Shown: positions 30,329-41,230, counted from the stretch's first letter. The stretch: 64,000 nt of DNA from Sedimenticola sp. (GCA_026985055.1 JALSQZ010000013.1:124001-188000), one strand, 5' to 3'. Numbers and translations are program-made. Notes: generated by a model from the letters alone, not told the origin.

Positions 30329-31381
30329 TCAGCAGCAGCCGCCCTTGGCGGGGGAGCTGTCGTTGCTGTCGAAAGGCATGGCCGTACCACAGTCGGCGAA
30401 GATTCCGTAGTGGTTGTCGAAATCACCGAAAAACTCAAAATGCGGCTGGAATCGGGTGTCATGCAGCATGCGCCAGGTATTGCCGCAGACGGGGAAGATG
30501 CGTCCGGTTTCCATGTGATGATGCTTGTCCAGGGTGAAGGCATGAGGATGATGAGGGATGCTGCCTCGGTAACGCACCGCCTGTCCGTAGTCCTCACAGA
30601 AGGCTTCCAGTCCATCCAGCTTGATGAGCCGGTAGGTGGCGGAGAAGAAACGGGCTTCCCCCAGTTTGTTCTGCTGTTCGGGGTCATCGATGCGCAAGGG
30701 GCGGTCGCTGACCAGACGGGGGTCGAAAAATCCCGCGGCTTTTGCCATCTGCTGGAAGTCATTCCAGTAGAGCGCTCCGGACAGGCATTCGCCATAGAGC
30801 ACAGGGTCGTTCTTCAAGGCTTCGGGTAAACGCCGGTCGGCATATACATCAGAGAAATAAAATTCGCCGCCGGGCTTGAGCAGGTCGAAAACACTACGGA
30901 GTACGGCCTCCTTGTCTGGTACCAGATTGAGTACACAGTTGGAGACCACGATATCGAAAGATCCGGGCTCCAGATCCAGTTGCTCCAGAGATTCCAGGCG
31001 GCCTTCCAGAAAGCGCGTGTTGGGCTGATTGTAGCCGTATCTTTCCTGATGCCAGGTTTCATGCCGTCGGGCTACCGCCAGCTGTTCAGGTGTCATGTCC
31101 ACGCCGACAACTTCGCCGCTTTCCCCCACCAGAGCGGACAACAGGAACACGTCCTGGCCGCTGCCGCAGCCCAGATCCAGAATGCGACAGTCGTTCAGCA
31201 ACTCTGGCACCACCAGACCGCAGCCATAGTAGCGGGCGGCGACTTCCGGATGGATGTCGGTCATCAGTTTTTTGATGTGAGGCGGCAGGCTTTCGTTGGT
31301 GCAGCAGGCATCGGTCTTCAGATCCTTGCTGCCTTGCAGTACCTTGCCGTAATAGAACTGGACTTGTTCGGTGATGTTCAT
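30329..31381 (-). CDS. arsM: Arsenite S-adenosylmethionine methyltransferase ArsM
   Basis: The 350-residue protein has the SAM motif LDLGCGSGQD near 68-77 and the arsenic-binding cysteine set: C26/C27, C54, C149 (SNCVLNL) and C199 (GECLSGAL), with a terminal GGCC. It methylates As(III), giving the substrate for ArsS. It has no strong ribosome site at 31381, so translation may depend on the upstream gene 28 bases away. Confidence 0.92.
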   Translation of the reverse strand: MNITEQVQFYYGKVLQGSKDLKTDACCTNESLPPHIKKLMTDIHPEVAARYYGCGLVVPELLNDCRILDLGCGSGQDVFLLSALVGESGEVVGVDMTPEQLAVARRHETWHQERYGYNQPNTRFLEGRLESLEQLDLEPGSFDIVVSNCVLNLVPDKEAVLRSVFDLLKPGGEFYFSDVYADRRLPEALKNDPVLYGECLSGALYWNDFQQMAKAAGFFDPRLVSDRPLRIDDPEQQNKLGEARFFSATYRLIKLDGLEAFCEDYGQAVRYRGSIPHHPHAFTLDKHHHMETGRIFPVCGNTWRMLHDTRFQPHFEFFGDFDNHYGIFADCGTAMPFDSNDSSPAKGGCC

Positions 31382-31409
31382 GTTGCGATGGTAGCTGTTT
31401 CAAAGAGGA

Positions 31410-32075
31410 TCATTCTAACCCGTTTTTGTTCCGTCGCCGGGACAGCCAGCGTGACAGATAGATCACGCAGGCCAGCAGCGCCAGTGCAATCAGTCCCTGC
31501 TGAATGGATTCACGACTGCCTGCCGCAGCCTCCCGTCCCGCATATCCCAGCCAGGTATAGGCCAGGGCGCCGGGGAGCATGAACACCCAGCTCGCCAGCA
31601 CATACTGATAAAAGGAAATACGCGTCAGTCCCAGTGCGTAGTTCAGCAGGTTGAACGGGAACAGAGGTACAAGGCGGACAAAAGCCACAAAACGCCAGCC
31701 TTCTTTTTCCACGCCTTTCCTGAGTTGACCCAGGCGTCCGGATGCCTTCCGTTCCACCCAGTCTCCGGCGAGATAGCGGGCAAGGATGAAGGCCAGGGCC
31801 GCGCCGATGGTGGCGCCGCCGAGATTGTAAAGGGTTCCCCACACTGGCCCGAACAGGGCACCCCCGGCCAGGGTAAGCAGGGAGCCGGGCAGGAAGAGGA
31901 CGGTGGCCAGGGCGTAGAGCGACATGAACAGCAGCGGGCCGGCCCATCCTGCAGAGTCTACCCATTCATTCAGTTGTCTGACGTCGAGATCATCCCGGTA
32001 AAAAATGGCGACAGTGATGCCCAGGGCCAGTATCAGGGCCAGCAGGATACGTTTATGTATCGGTTTCAATCTCAT
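31410..32075 (-). CDS. TVP38/TMEM64 (VTT/DedA) family membrane protein
   Basis: The 221-residue protein has about five hydrophobic segments and the VTT-domain core: FLPGSLLTLAGGALFGPVWG, then RLVPLFPFNLLNYALGLT. VTT proteins act in lipid handling, including scrambling or flipping of lipid carriers. Its overlap of 23 bases with the desaturase-family gene and its place in the arsM operon suggest a role in making or moving an arsenic-containing lipid; this is inference. Confidence 0.87.
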   Translation of the reverse strand: MRLKPIHKRILLALILALGITVAIFYRDDLDVRQLNEWVDSAGWAGPLLFMSLYALATVLFLPGSLLTLAGGALFGPVWGTLYNLGGATIGAALAFILARYLAGDWVERKASGRLGQLRKGVEKEGWRFVAFVRLVPLFPFNLLNYALGLTRISFYQYVLASWVFMLPGALAYTWLGYAGREAAAGSRESIQQGLIALALLACVIYLSRWLSRRRNKNGLE

Positions 32076-32928
32076 CGGAATCCTGCCAGCGGCGGCGATT
32101 GATGGCGTAGTCGCTGATCTTGCCCTTGAAAGGCAGTATCAGCATCCCGTCCAGCCAGTTTGTCTCTTTTGGGTTGGTGTATTTGTGGATGCCAATCCGC
32201 ATGTGCACATGTCCGGCTCTGGGCTGATCCCGGTAGGTGCCGAACAGTCTGTCCCACCAGGGCAGGTTGAAGCCAAAATTGCTGTTGGCTTCATCGTCTT
32301 CCACGGAATGATGCACCCTGTGCATGTCTGGCGTAACCAGAAACCAGCGCAGCACCCGATCCACTCCGGCAGGCAGTTTCACATTGGCATGGTTGAACAT
32401 GGCGGTGGCGTTGAGCAGCACTTCAAACACCAGTACCGCCGCCACCGGAGGACCAAGCAGAATGATGGTGGCGAACTTGATGAGCATGGAAAGAATGATT
32501 TCCAGGGGATGGAAACGTGCGCCAGTGGTGAGATCGTAATCCAGATCGGCATGATGCACCCGGTGCAGACGCCACAATACCGGCACGGCGTGAAACATCA
32601 CATGCTGGAGATAGATGACTGCGTCCATGATGATTACGGAAACGATCATTGTTAGCAGCCAGGGCGCCTGCACCTGGTTGAACCAGCCCCAGCCTTGCTC
32701 CCGGGCGATCAGGGCGACTCCCACGGCAGCCGCGGGAAACAGCAAGCGCAACAACAGACTGTTGAGCGCTACCAGCGCCAGGTTGTTGCTCCAGCGCAGG
32801 CGGCGGGGCAGGCGGGAACGGCGCATCGGCGCCAGGACTTCCCACGCTGCCATGGTGGCAAAGATGCCGAAGAAAAATCCCAGACGTATTTCCAGCTCAT
32901 GAGAAAGCAGCCATTGATCCCAGTTCAT
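32053..32928 (-). CDS. Sterol desaturase / fatty acid hydroxylase family protein
   Basis: The 291-residue membrane protein has the di-iron histidine motifs of the FA_hydroxylase superfamily: HVMFH (HX3H), HRVHH (HX2HH) and the later MHRVHHS plus HKYTN. Such enzymes hydroxylate or desaturate lipids or cleave ether lipids. It is first in the arsenic operon, right after the palindromic promoter. The ATG at 32928 is chosen over an in-frame TTG at 32934. Confidence 0.88.
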   Translation of the reverse strand: MNWDQWLLSHELEIRLGFFFGIFATMAAWEVLAPMRRSRLPRRLRWSNNLALVALNSLLLRLLFPAAAVGVALIAREQGWGWFNQVQAPWLLTMIVSVIIMDAVIYLQHVMFHAVPVLWRLHRVHHADLDYDLTTGARFHPLEIILSMLIKFATIILLGPPVAAVLVFEVLLNATAMFNHANVKLPAGVDRVLRWFLVTPDMHRVHHSVEDDEANSNFGFNLPWWDRLFGTYRDQPRAGHVHMRIGIHKYTNPKETNWLDGMLILPFKGKISDYAINRRRWQDSDEIETDT

Positions 32929-32938
32929 GCTCAAAACC

Positions 32939-32966
32939 TAGTATTCAATTGAATGATTGAATACTA
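32939..32966. promoter_or_regulatory. Palindromic operator of the arsenic operon
   Basis: TAGTATTCAA and TTGAATACTA are perfect 10-base arms separated by 8 bases, and the shorter palindrome ATTCAATTGAAT is nested at 32943-32954. It covers the -10 box of the promoter at 32961-32988. ArsR-family repressors often bind AT-rich dyads with ATTC/GAAT halves, so an unlinked ArsR is the leading candidate. No T tract follows, so it is not a typical terminator. Confidence 0.72.
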
Positions 32967-32988
32967 GCAGTTTACACAAGCTTGTCAA
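32961..32988 (-). promoter_or_regulatory. Sigma-70 promoter for the arsenic operon
   Basis: On the minus strand a consensus -35 box TTGACA (32988-32983) is followed after 16 bases by TAGTAT (32966-32961). The start codon of the desaturase-family gene is about 33 bases downstream. The -10 box is inside the palindrome, which predicts repression by a dimeric regulator. Confidence 0.72.
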
Positions 32989-32997
32989 CCTGGCAGC

Positions 32998-34041
32998 TTA
33001 TGCCCCGATCAACTTGCGCCGCAGGGGCCGTATGGCGGCGATGAGCAACAGCAGGCCACTGGCCTGGGCAAGCCAGGAGGGAAGCGCCTCCGCGCCGCTT
33101 TCCAGTTCAGCCATGATGTCGATATCCATGGCATGCACCAGCCAGTCCGTGGCAACCCCCAGTCCCAGGCTGCTGAGGCTGATTCCCAGCAGATAGATGA
33201 TGGTGGTCATGCGTCCCATTTCCTTGTGAATGACGCCGATGGTGGCGATATTGGTGGCCGGGCCGGCCAGAAGAAAAACCAGTACCGTGCCTGGAGAGAT
33301 GCCCGCCAGCAGCAGTCCGGCCGCCACGGGTGTGGATGCGGTGGCGCACACATATACCGGAATGCCGGCAAGCAGCATGAGCAGCTTGGCGTCCAGTCCG
33401 CTGCCCCATTCGGCCATGGCCAGAGGTGGAACCAGAGTGGCGACCAGGGCCGCCAAGACCAGACCCACGGCCAGCCACAGCAGCAGATCGTCCAGAATGT
33501 CGGTCAAGGCATAACGGATGCCCTGCCAGGTTCTGCTCAACCCCCCGGTTTGCGCGGGAGCAGGTTCATTGCTGCAGCTGTTCCCGGAACAACAGGCGCC
33601 TGTTTCCGGTTCTTTCACGGGAAAGACGGGCGAGGCCGGTTTGCGCACAAACAGGGTGAGCAAGCCCGTAAACACAGCGCTGACAATGGCGGCGATGGGC
33701 CGAATGATGGCCATGAAAGGGCCAAGCAGGGCATAGGACAGGGCTACCGAATCCGGCCCGGTTTCTGGTGTGGAAATGAGAAATGACAGGGTAGTACCAC
33801 GGGAGGCACCTGCCCGGCGCAATCCCAGGGCGGCAGGCAACACGCCACAGGAACACAGGGGCAGCGGCGCGCCGACAAAGGCCGCCTTGATGATGCTCCA
33901 CAGCTTATCGCCTCCCAGCCAGCGATTCAGGCGTTCGGCGGGAAGCCAGGCCTTGATGAGCCCGGCAACGATCAGGCCCAGGAGCAACCAGGGTGCGGCA
34001 TCGAGATAGAGATCCAGCAGGTTTCGGCCAAAATTTGTCAA
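32998..34041 (-). CDS. DUF318 permease (ArsP / SO_0444-type efflux)
   Basis: The 347-residue membrane protein has the paired DUF318 halves and the cysteine motif GAPLPLCSCGVLPAALGLRRAG, plus a cytoplasmic CCSGNSC cluster before the second half. The PLCSCGVLP form and the Cys cluster resemble the SO_0444 Cu/Zn efflux group, while the arsenic neighbours favour an organoarsenical (ArsP-like) role. Both readings remain open. It is transcribed separately, upstream of the operon promoter. Confidence 0.85.
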   Translation of the reverse strand: MTNFGRNLLDLYLDAAPWLLLGLIVAGLIKAWLPAERLNRWLGGDKLWSIIKAAFVGAPLPLCSCGVLPAALGLRRAGASRGTTLSFLISTPETGPDSVALSYALLGPFMAIIRPIAAIVSAVFTGLLTLFVRKPASPVFPVKEPETGACCSGNSCSNEPAPAQTGGLSRTWQGIRYALTDILDDLLLWLAVGLVLAALVATLVPPLAMAEWGSGLDAKLLMLLAGIPVYVCATASTPVAAGLLLAGISPGTVLVFLLAGPATNIATIGVIHKEMGRMTTIIYLLGISLSSLGLGVATDWLVHAMDIDIMAELESGAEALPSWLAQASGLLLLIAAIRPLRRKLIGA

Positions 34042-34167
34042 GTCGTGTTCGTTTCCCTGTCAGTTGAAGGAATGGATGCCGTGCAAGTTGGCGCAAGGCT
34101 TGTTACGCTACTTTCCTGCCCATTCTCGCATGGAAGAGTATTTCGGAAAATCGACATTTCCGTGGGG

Positions 34168-34198
34168 AAAAAGAAGGTTCCATGCAAGGAGTTTTTCG
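34168..34198 (-). repeat. Relic of the 151-bp hairpin repeat upstream of arfB
   Basis: Bases around GGTTCCATGCAAGGAG and TTTTTCG match the first hairpin of the repeat (GAAAAATTCCATGCAAGGAA form on this strand) at most positions. A second relic in the opposite orientation lies just after arfB at 34645. The relic provides a ribosome-site-like AAGGAG. Confidence 0.45.
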
Positions 34199-34208
34199 CC
34201 TGACAAAA

Positions 34209-34625
34209 ATGTTGAAAATATCCAATACCGTATTCATCCCCGACCAGGAAATCAGCATTTCCGCCATTCGCGCTCAGGGTGCAGGGGGGCAGAATGTCAA
34301 CAAGGTCTCTTCCGCCGTGCATTTGCGTTTCGATATACGGGCTTCGTCCCTGCCGGATTTCTACAAGGAGCGTCTGCGGCAACATTCCGACAAGCGTATC
34401 AGCAGGGATGGCGTGATCATTATCAAGGCGCAGAATCATCGCAGCAGGGAAAAGAATCTGGCGGACGCCCTGGAACGGCTGAAAAAACTTGTCCGGGAAG
34501 CTGGCCTGGTGCGCAAGAAACGACGTCCCACCAAACCTGGAAAGGCCGCCAGACAACGGCGCATGGATGCCAAGACCCGGCGGGGAAATACCAAGAAACT
34601 GCGGCGCAAAGTGTGTCCCGAATGA
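34209..34625 (+). CDS. arfB: Alternative ribosome-rescue factor ArfB
   Basis: The 138-residue protein has the GGQ catalytic motif in IRAQGAGGQNVNKVSSAVHLRFD (pieces) and the basic tail RRPTKPGKAARQRR that sits in the empty mRNA channel. It hydrolyses peptidyl-tRNA on stalled ribosomes. The ATG at 34209 aligns with family starts; an in-frame ATG at 34182 has a better ribosome site but would add nine residues derived from a repeat relic. Confidence 0.93.
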   Translation: MLKISNTVFIPDQEISISAIRAQGAGGQNVNKVSSAVHLRFDIRASSLPDFYKERLRQHSDKRISRDGVIIIKAQNHRSREKNLADALERLKKLVREAGLVRKKRRPTKPGKAARQRRMDAKTRRGNTKKLRRKVCPE

Positions 34626-34644
34626 CAATCTGATGAAGTTGTGG

Positions 34645-34720
34645 GGGGATTGAAAAATTCCTTGCATGGAATTTTCTCTTTGCGCAAATTTTTATTTGCT
34701 CGATGTCAATCGTCACCTCA
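34645..34720 (+). repeat. Partial copy of the 151-bp hairpin repeat
   Basis: The left end GGGGATTGAAAAATTCC, the hairpin with CCTTGCATGGAATTTT and the CTCTTTGC motif follow in the right order, then similarity fades with an apparent internal deletion. The orientation is the same as the copies at 35891 and 57598. Confidence 0.6.
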
Positions 34721-34758
34721 TACACCGTGCCGCGGCTTGTGAAAAGCCGGGGCGATGC

Positions 34759-35769
34759 TTAGTTGCAGTTACCGTATCCAACCGGATCTCCGGTATAGAC
34801 GGCCTCGAAGTCGCCCGCAACGAGTTGCCCCAATTCCGCAAGCATCTCGTCGTCCCAGTTGTCATGATGCTCGCCGCTGATAAACATGTCGCTTCCTGTG
34901 TCCGCAAGCACGATGCCCCATTTCTTCATGGCGCGCAGGATTACCTGAACAGGGACGCTGAAACTGGAGATATCATAGTCTGCGCGCAGCCGGAAGCGTT
35001 GTCCCATGGCCGGCAGTTGTGTATCACAGCCGCCGCGGCCATCGGAATGGCTGGCGGGGGGAATATAGGCAGAGCGGATGTTACTCAGGGTAAAACGAAT
35101 GGCATGGCGGATTTCGCCTTCCACCATGACTTCGTTGTAGCGAATCAGTCCCGGAAGAATGGCCAGTCCCGAGGCATCGGCAGAAGTCCAGCCAGCTGGC
35201 CGTTGCTGATTCTGGTTGAGATCCCAGATGGCTCCGGAACCGGCTGTCCAGCCGCCACTGGCGTCGCTGGTCGCGTAGGTTTCATAGAGTTTGCAGCTAC
35301 CCTGTTCCAGAATCAGGAGATGCCGGTCGCCTTCATCCACTGGCGCACCTTCTATCACAGGATTGGCTGGAATCGGATAGCAGCCGGTATCCTGTGCACC
35401 GCCGGTATTGCAGCGATCTGCTTCCAGATCGCTTTCATCCCACCACTGGAACTGTATGGGAACACGATTTTGGCCCATTGGCACGATATTGAAAGGTATG
35501 CCGATATCCCTTCCGGCCCAGGAGGTGCCGAAATCAGAGTGCAGGGACGTATTCGCGCCAATCGATGCGATGTAGCTGTTTGAATTCGGATGCAGGGGCG
35601 CCTGGTCGATGGGCGTATTCCACATGTTGTTGTCTGGGAAAAGATGACATCCGCCAACAATGGGGGCGCTAGCGGGGTTTTCAAAGCCATCCTGCATGAT
35701 GAGCGCTGCGGATGATCCGCTCATCCACAGAATGAGCAGTCCGGCAATGGCGGGATAGGGCGAATGCAT
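34759..35769 (-). CDS. Secreted protein of unknown function
   Basis: The 336-residue protein has a signal peptide (MHSPYPAIAGLLILWMSGSSA) and a globular region with FPDNNMWNTPIDQAP, IGIPFNIVP, GSGAIWDLN and PAGWTSADASGLAILPGL. I recall similar sequences in other proteobacteria and actinobacteria, without known function. Four or more cysteines suggest disulphides in the periplasm or outside the cell. The ATG at 35769 follows AGGAAA. It stands alone, flanked by two copies of the hairpin repeat. Confidence 0.8.
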   Translation of the reverse strand: MHSPYPAIAGLLILWMSGSSAALIMQDGFENPASAPIVGGCHLFPDNNMWNTPIDQAPLHPNSNSYIASIGANTSLHSDFGTSWAGRDIGIPFNIVPMGQNRVPIQFQWWDESDLEADRCNTGGAQDTGCYPIPANPVIEGAPVDEGDRHLLILEQGSCKLYETYATSDASGGWTAGSGAIWDLNQNQQRPAGWTSADASGLAILPGLIRYNEVMVEGEIRHAIRFTLSNIRSAYIPPASHSDGRGGCDTQLPAMGQRFRLRADYDISSFSVPVQVILRAMKKWGIVLADTGSDMFISGEHHDNWDDEMLAELGQLVAGDFEAVYTGDPVGYGNCN

Positions 35770-36138
35770 ACAGATTTCCTGTCGTTCAAGAGTTGTTGTC
35801 ACGGCACAGCATCGCATGTCTGTGGTTTCGCTGGTGTGAAACGTTTTGCAGTGATGGCAACTGTGTTGGTATTTCCTGTTTGCACCTATTGGGGATCTCG
35901 ATAAATTCCTCGCATGGAATTTTTCTCGTCGCAAAGAGAAAATGCGATTTAGTCTCTGCTCACATTTTCCATCACTTGTAGTGATCGAAAATGGTGGGAC
36001 ATCCCTGTTCCACTCGGGCATCTCGATTTTTCGAGATGCCCGATTGTTGCAAAACCGTTACCTCAGGGAGGGAATGGTAACAAGGATGACATTTTCCTGA
36101 CGTATGTTGTGCGCACCATCAACGCAGGAGTAAGGAAA
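35770..36138. other. Gene-free stretch holding repeat copy R1
   Basis: These 369 bases separate two divergent secreted-protein genes. They contain the full repeat copy at 35891-36041 and, just before the alkaline phosphatase gene, a strong ribosome site (AGGAG at 36126-36130). I see no clear coding sequence or RNA gene. Confidence 0.7.
35891..36041 (+). repeat. 151-bp multi-hairpin repeat, copy R1
   Basis: The element runs from GGGGATCTCGA to CGAGATGCCC, whose ends are inverted repeats of each other. It is made of successive hairpins: AAATTCC/GGAATTT, GCAAAGAG with a decayed partner, CATTTTC...GAAAATG, and GGGCATCTCG/CGAGATGCCC. Copies of identical length are at 43262-43412 (inverted) and 57598-57748. 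Confidence 0.88.
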
Positions 36139-37692
36139 ATGAAATCTTTTGTACTGAGTATGAGCATCGCATTGTCTCTCGGCATGCCTGTCATGGTTCA
36201 AGCGCAGACGCCTGAAGGCTGGTACAAGGCCGGACAGGAGGCCATCGCTGCCGCCAAGCATTTGAAGAAACGCAAAAATGCCAGGAATGTGATTCTTTTC
36301 GTGGGAGACGGCATGGGTGTATCCACGGTTACCGCCGCGCGTATCCTGGAAGGACAACTTCGGGGAGAGAATGGGGAAGAGAACCTGCTGAGTTTCGAAA
36401 AAATGCCGTATCTGGCCCTTTCCAAGACCTACAACACCAATCAGCAGACGCCGGATTCCGCCGGGACCATGACCGCGATGATGACCGGCGTGAAGTCCAA
36501 GGCCGGTGTCATTTCCGTGGATCAGACGGTTACCCGCGGCGATTGTGCTTCAGCGGCTGGCGCGGAATTGCGTACCTTTCTGGAGGAAGCGGAACTGGCG
36601 GGCATGGCCACGGGCGTAGTGACCACCGCTCGTCTCACTCATGCCACTCCCGCAGCTACCTATGCCCATGTTCCCGAAAGAAACTGGGAAGACGATCATG
36701 ATCTGCCCCCGGAAGCCGTAGCCAACGGCTGCAAGGATATTGCCCGGCAGCTCGTCGAGTTTCCTTACGGCAATGGCCTGGAAGTAGCCATGGGCGGAGG
36801 CCGTCGCAGTTTCTGGCCGCGCAATCAGGCTGACCCGGAAGAAGGAAACAAGCATGGGGAGCGTGATGACGGGCGCAATCTCACCCAGGAATGGCTGGAC
36901 AATTATGCGAACGCGGCCTTTGTCTGGAATCTCGATCAGTTCAATGCCATCGATCCTGAGGAGACCGACCATCTTCTCGGATTGTTCAATCGTTCCCATA
37001 TGGAATATGAGCATGACCGGCCTCTGGATATCGCCGGAGAACCGTCATTGTCGGAGATGACAGCCAAGGCCATCGATATCCTTTCACGAAACGACAAGGG
37101 CTATTTTCTTATGGTGGAATCAGGACGCATCGATCATGCCCATCATGCCGGGAATGCCTTCCGCGCCCTGACCGATACCATCGAATATGCCAAAGCGGTG
37201 AAAACTGCGATGGAAAAGGTGGATGAGGATACCCTGATCATTGTGACCGCCGATCACAGCCATGTATTTACCATTGCCGGCTATCCTACCCGTGGCAATC
37301 CCATTCTGGGCAAGGTTGTGGGCAACGACAGCAAAGGCAACCCGGAGCCGGGTTTTTCACTGGCGGCGGATGACAAACCCTACACCACGGTTTCCTATGC
37401 CAATGGACGAGGATTTGCGATGCTGGAAACAGGGGGTGATCAACACTATGGTGTAGATATCGCGGCCGGCAGAGTGGCCGACCTGACGGATATCGATACC
37501 ACGGATCAGGGCTTCCATCAGGAATCCCTGGTGCCACGCAGCTCTGAAACCCATGCCGGGGAAGATGTGGCCATCTATGCTGACGGGCCGGGAGCCTGGT
37601 TGTTGCACGGGGTGCAGGAGCAGAATTATATCTATCACGTGATGAACAAAGCAGCCCGAATCAACAAGCGTATGCGACGCAATCAACGATAA
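36139..37692 (+). CDS. phoA: Periplasmic alkaline phosphatase
   Basis: The 517-residue protein has a signal peptide (residues 1-22), metal aspartate D57 in FVGDGMGVS, the nucleophile region TPDSAGT with D106-S107, and the metal histidines in RIDHAHHAGN and VTADHSH. It releases phosphate from organic esters. No Pho box was recognised. The ATG at 36139 follows GGAG with 9-base spacing. The family is PhoA; the exact subfamily is not certain. Confidence 0.93.
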   Translation: MKSFVLSMSIALSLGMPVMVQAQTPEGWYKAGQEAIAAAKHLKKRKNARNVILFVGDGMGVSTVTAARILEGQLRGENGEENLLSFEKMPYLALSKTYNTNQQTPDSAGTMTAMMTGVKSKAGVISVDQTVTRGDCASAAGAELRTFLEEAELAGMATGVVTTARLTHATPAATYAHVPERNWEDDHDLPPEAVANGCKDIARQLVEFPYGNGLEVAMGGGRRSFWPRNQADPEEGNKHGERDDGRNLTQEWLDNYANAAFVWNLDQFNAIDPEETDHLLGLFNRSHMEYEHDRPLDIAGEPSLSEMTAKAIDILSRNDKGYFLMVESGRIDHAHHAGNAFRALTDTIEYAKAVKTAMEKVDEDTLIIVTADHSHVFTIAGYPTRGNPILGKVVGNDSKGNPEPGFSLAADDKPYTTVSYANGRGFAMLETGGDQHYGVDIAAGRVADLTDIDTTDQGFHQESLVPRSSETHAGEDVAIYADGPGAWLLHGVQEQNYIYHVMNKAARINKRMRRNQR

Positions 37693-37756
37693 TCCGGCAA
37701 CCGGGACTGCGGTGCTCGCCGCAGTTCCCAAGCCACGGCCGGACTTGTTCGATACT

Positions 37757-37786
37757 GGAACCGGAAAAATTCAATTTTCCGGTTCC
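37757..37786 (+). terminator. Hairpin after the alkaline phosphatase gene
   Basis: GGAACCGGAAAA and TTTTCCGGTTCC form a perfect 12-bp stem with a 6-base loop, followed by TCCGTTTTAG. It is the same hairpin seen at 26054-26078. Two other stems (GGGACTGCGG...CCGCAGTTCCC near 37703 and CGCTATCC...GGATAGCG near 37801) flank it. Confidence 0.72.
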
Positions 37787-37883
37787 TCCGTTTTAGTTGG
37801 CGCTATCCCCGGGGGGATAGCGCAAGCAGACCGCGGAAAAAAACAGCTTTTTCAACGGACTGCCAACCCGGAGTGAAAAGAGA

Positions 37884-38528
37884 ATGATCTACTATCGTTT
37901 GTTGCTCATGCTTGGCATGAGCGTATTTTTCCTGCAATCCGCTGATGCCGCCGGCAGCTGGCATGCCTTGTATGAAATTCAACAGATAAATCTGGATATT
38001 CGCCCCACCCGGCATCATTTGCGTTGGCAGCTTTTTGTTTCCGATAAATATGTCGCCAAGCGTCATCCGGATAAAAGCGAGGTGGAAATCTGGACCCGGG
38101 AGGCCGGGCGCGTTCATTACAGTCGTTTGTTTGAGAAGGAACAGCGGATACTGGACTACGAACCGGGAGATCTGCGCAGCATTGGTCAATATTATGCCTG
38201 GAAGGAGCTTGCCAGTATTGTCGATCCCGCGCTCTTGTCGCGCATGAAGCGGGTGGATGAAGAGCAGGTTTTTGCTCGGAAGGCCGTTCGCTATCAGGGA
38301 CAATTGGGCGGCAGGGAAACGGAAATTGTCTGGTTGCAGTCGGTTGGCCTGCCGGCTCTGATCCGCCAGACGGCAGGATCACGGGTCTATCAGCTGAAGC
38401 TGCTGGAGCTTGCCGCCGGCCCACCAGACTGGCAATACCGCCCAGGTGAAAATTTTCTGCATCTCGACTATGCGGATCTGGGCGACAATGAAGCCGACCC
38501 TTTCTGGTCCCGTATCAGCGGGCATTGA
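37884..38528 (+). CDS. Secreted protein of unknown function
   Basis: The 214-residue protein has a signal peptide (cleavage near SADAAGSW) and a mature part rich in beta-strand-like sequence (HHLRWQLFVSDKYVAKRH, EVEIWTREAGRVHYSRLF) with no lipobox. The pattern is loosely like periplasmic lipid- or haem-carrier barrels, but I cannot assign a family. It is preceded by GGAG and convergent with purB. Confidence 0.72.
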   Translation: MIYYRLLLMLGMSVFFLQSADAAGSWHALYEIQQINLDIRPTRHHLRWQLFVSDKYVAKRHPDKSEVEIWTREAGRVHYSRLFEKEQRILDYEPGDLRSIGQYYAWKELASIVDPALLSRMKRVDEEQVFARKAVRYQGQLGGRETEIVWLQSVGLPALIRQTAGSRVYQLKLLELAAGPPDWQYRPGENFLHLDYADLGDNEADPFWSRISGH

Positions 38529-38536
38529 CAGACCGG

Positions 38537-41162
<2,626 letters not shown>

Positions 41163-41230
41163 CAGCGTTCTGCAGCTCCTTGTTCACATAGTTGTTATCA
41201 TATCCCAACACGGCCGCCATCAGAATCCCC

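Noticed and set aside
41163..41230. LexA (SOS) box before uvrB
   Set aside because: No CTG-N10-CAG-type dyad was recognised in this spacer.
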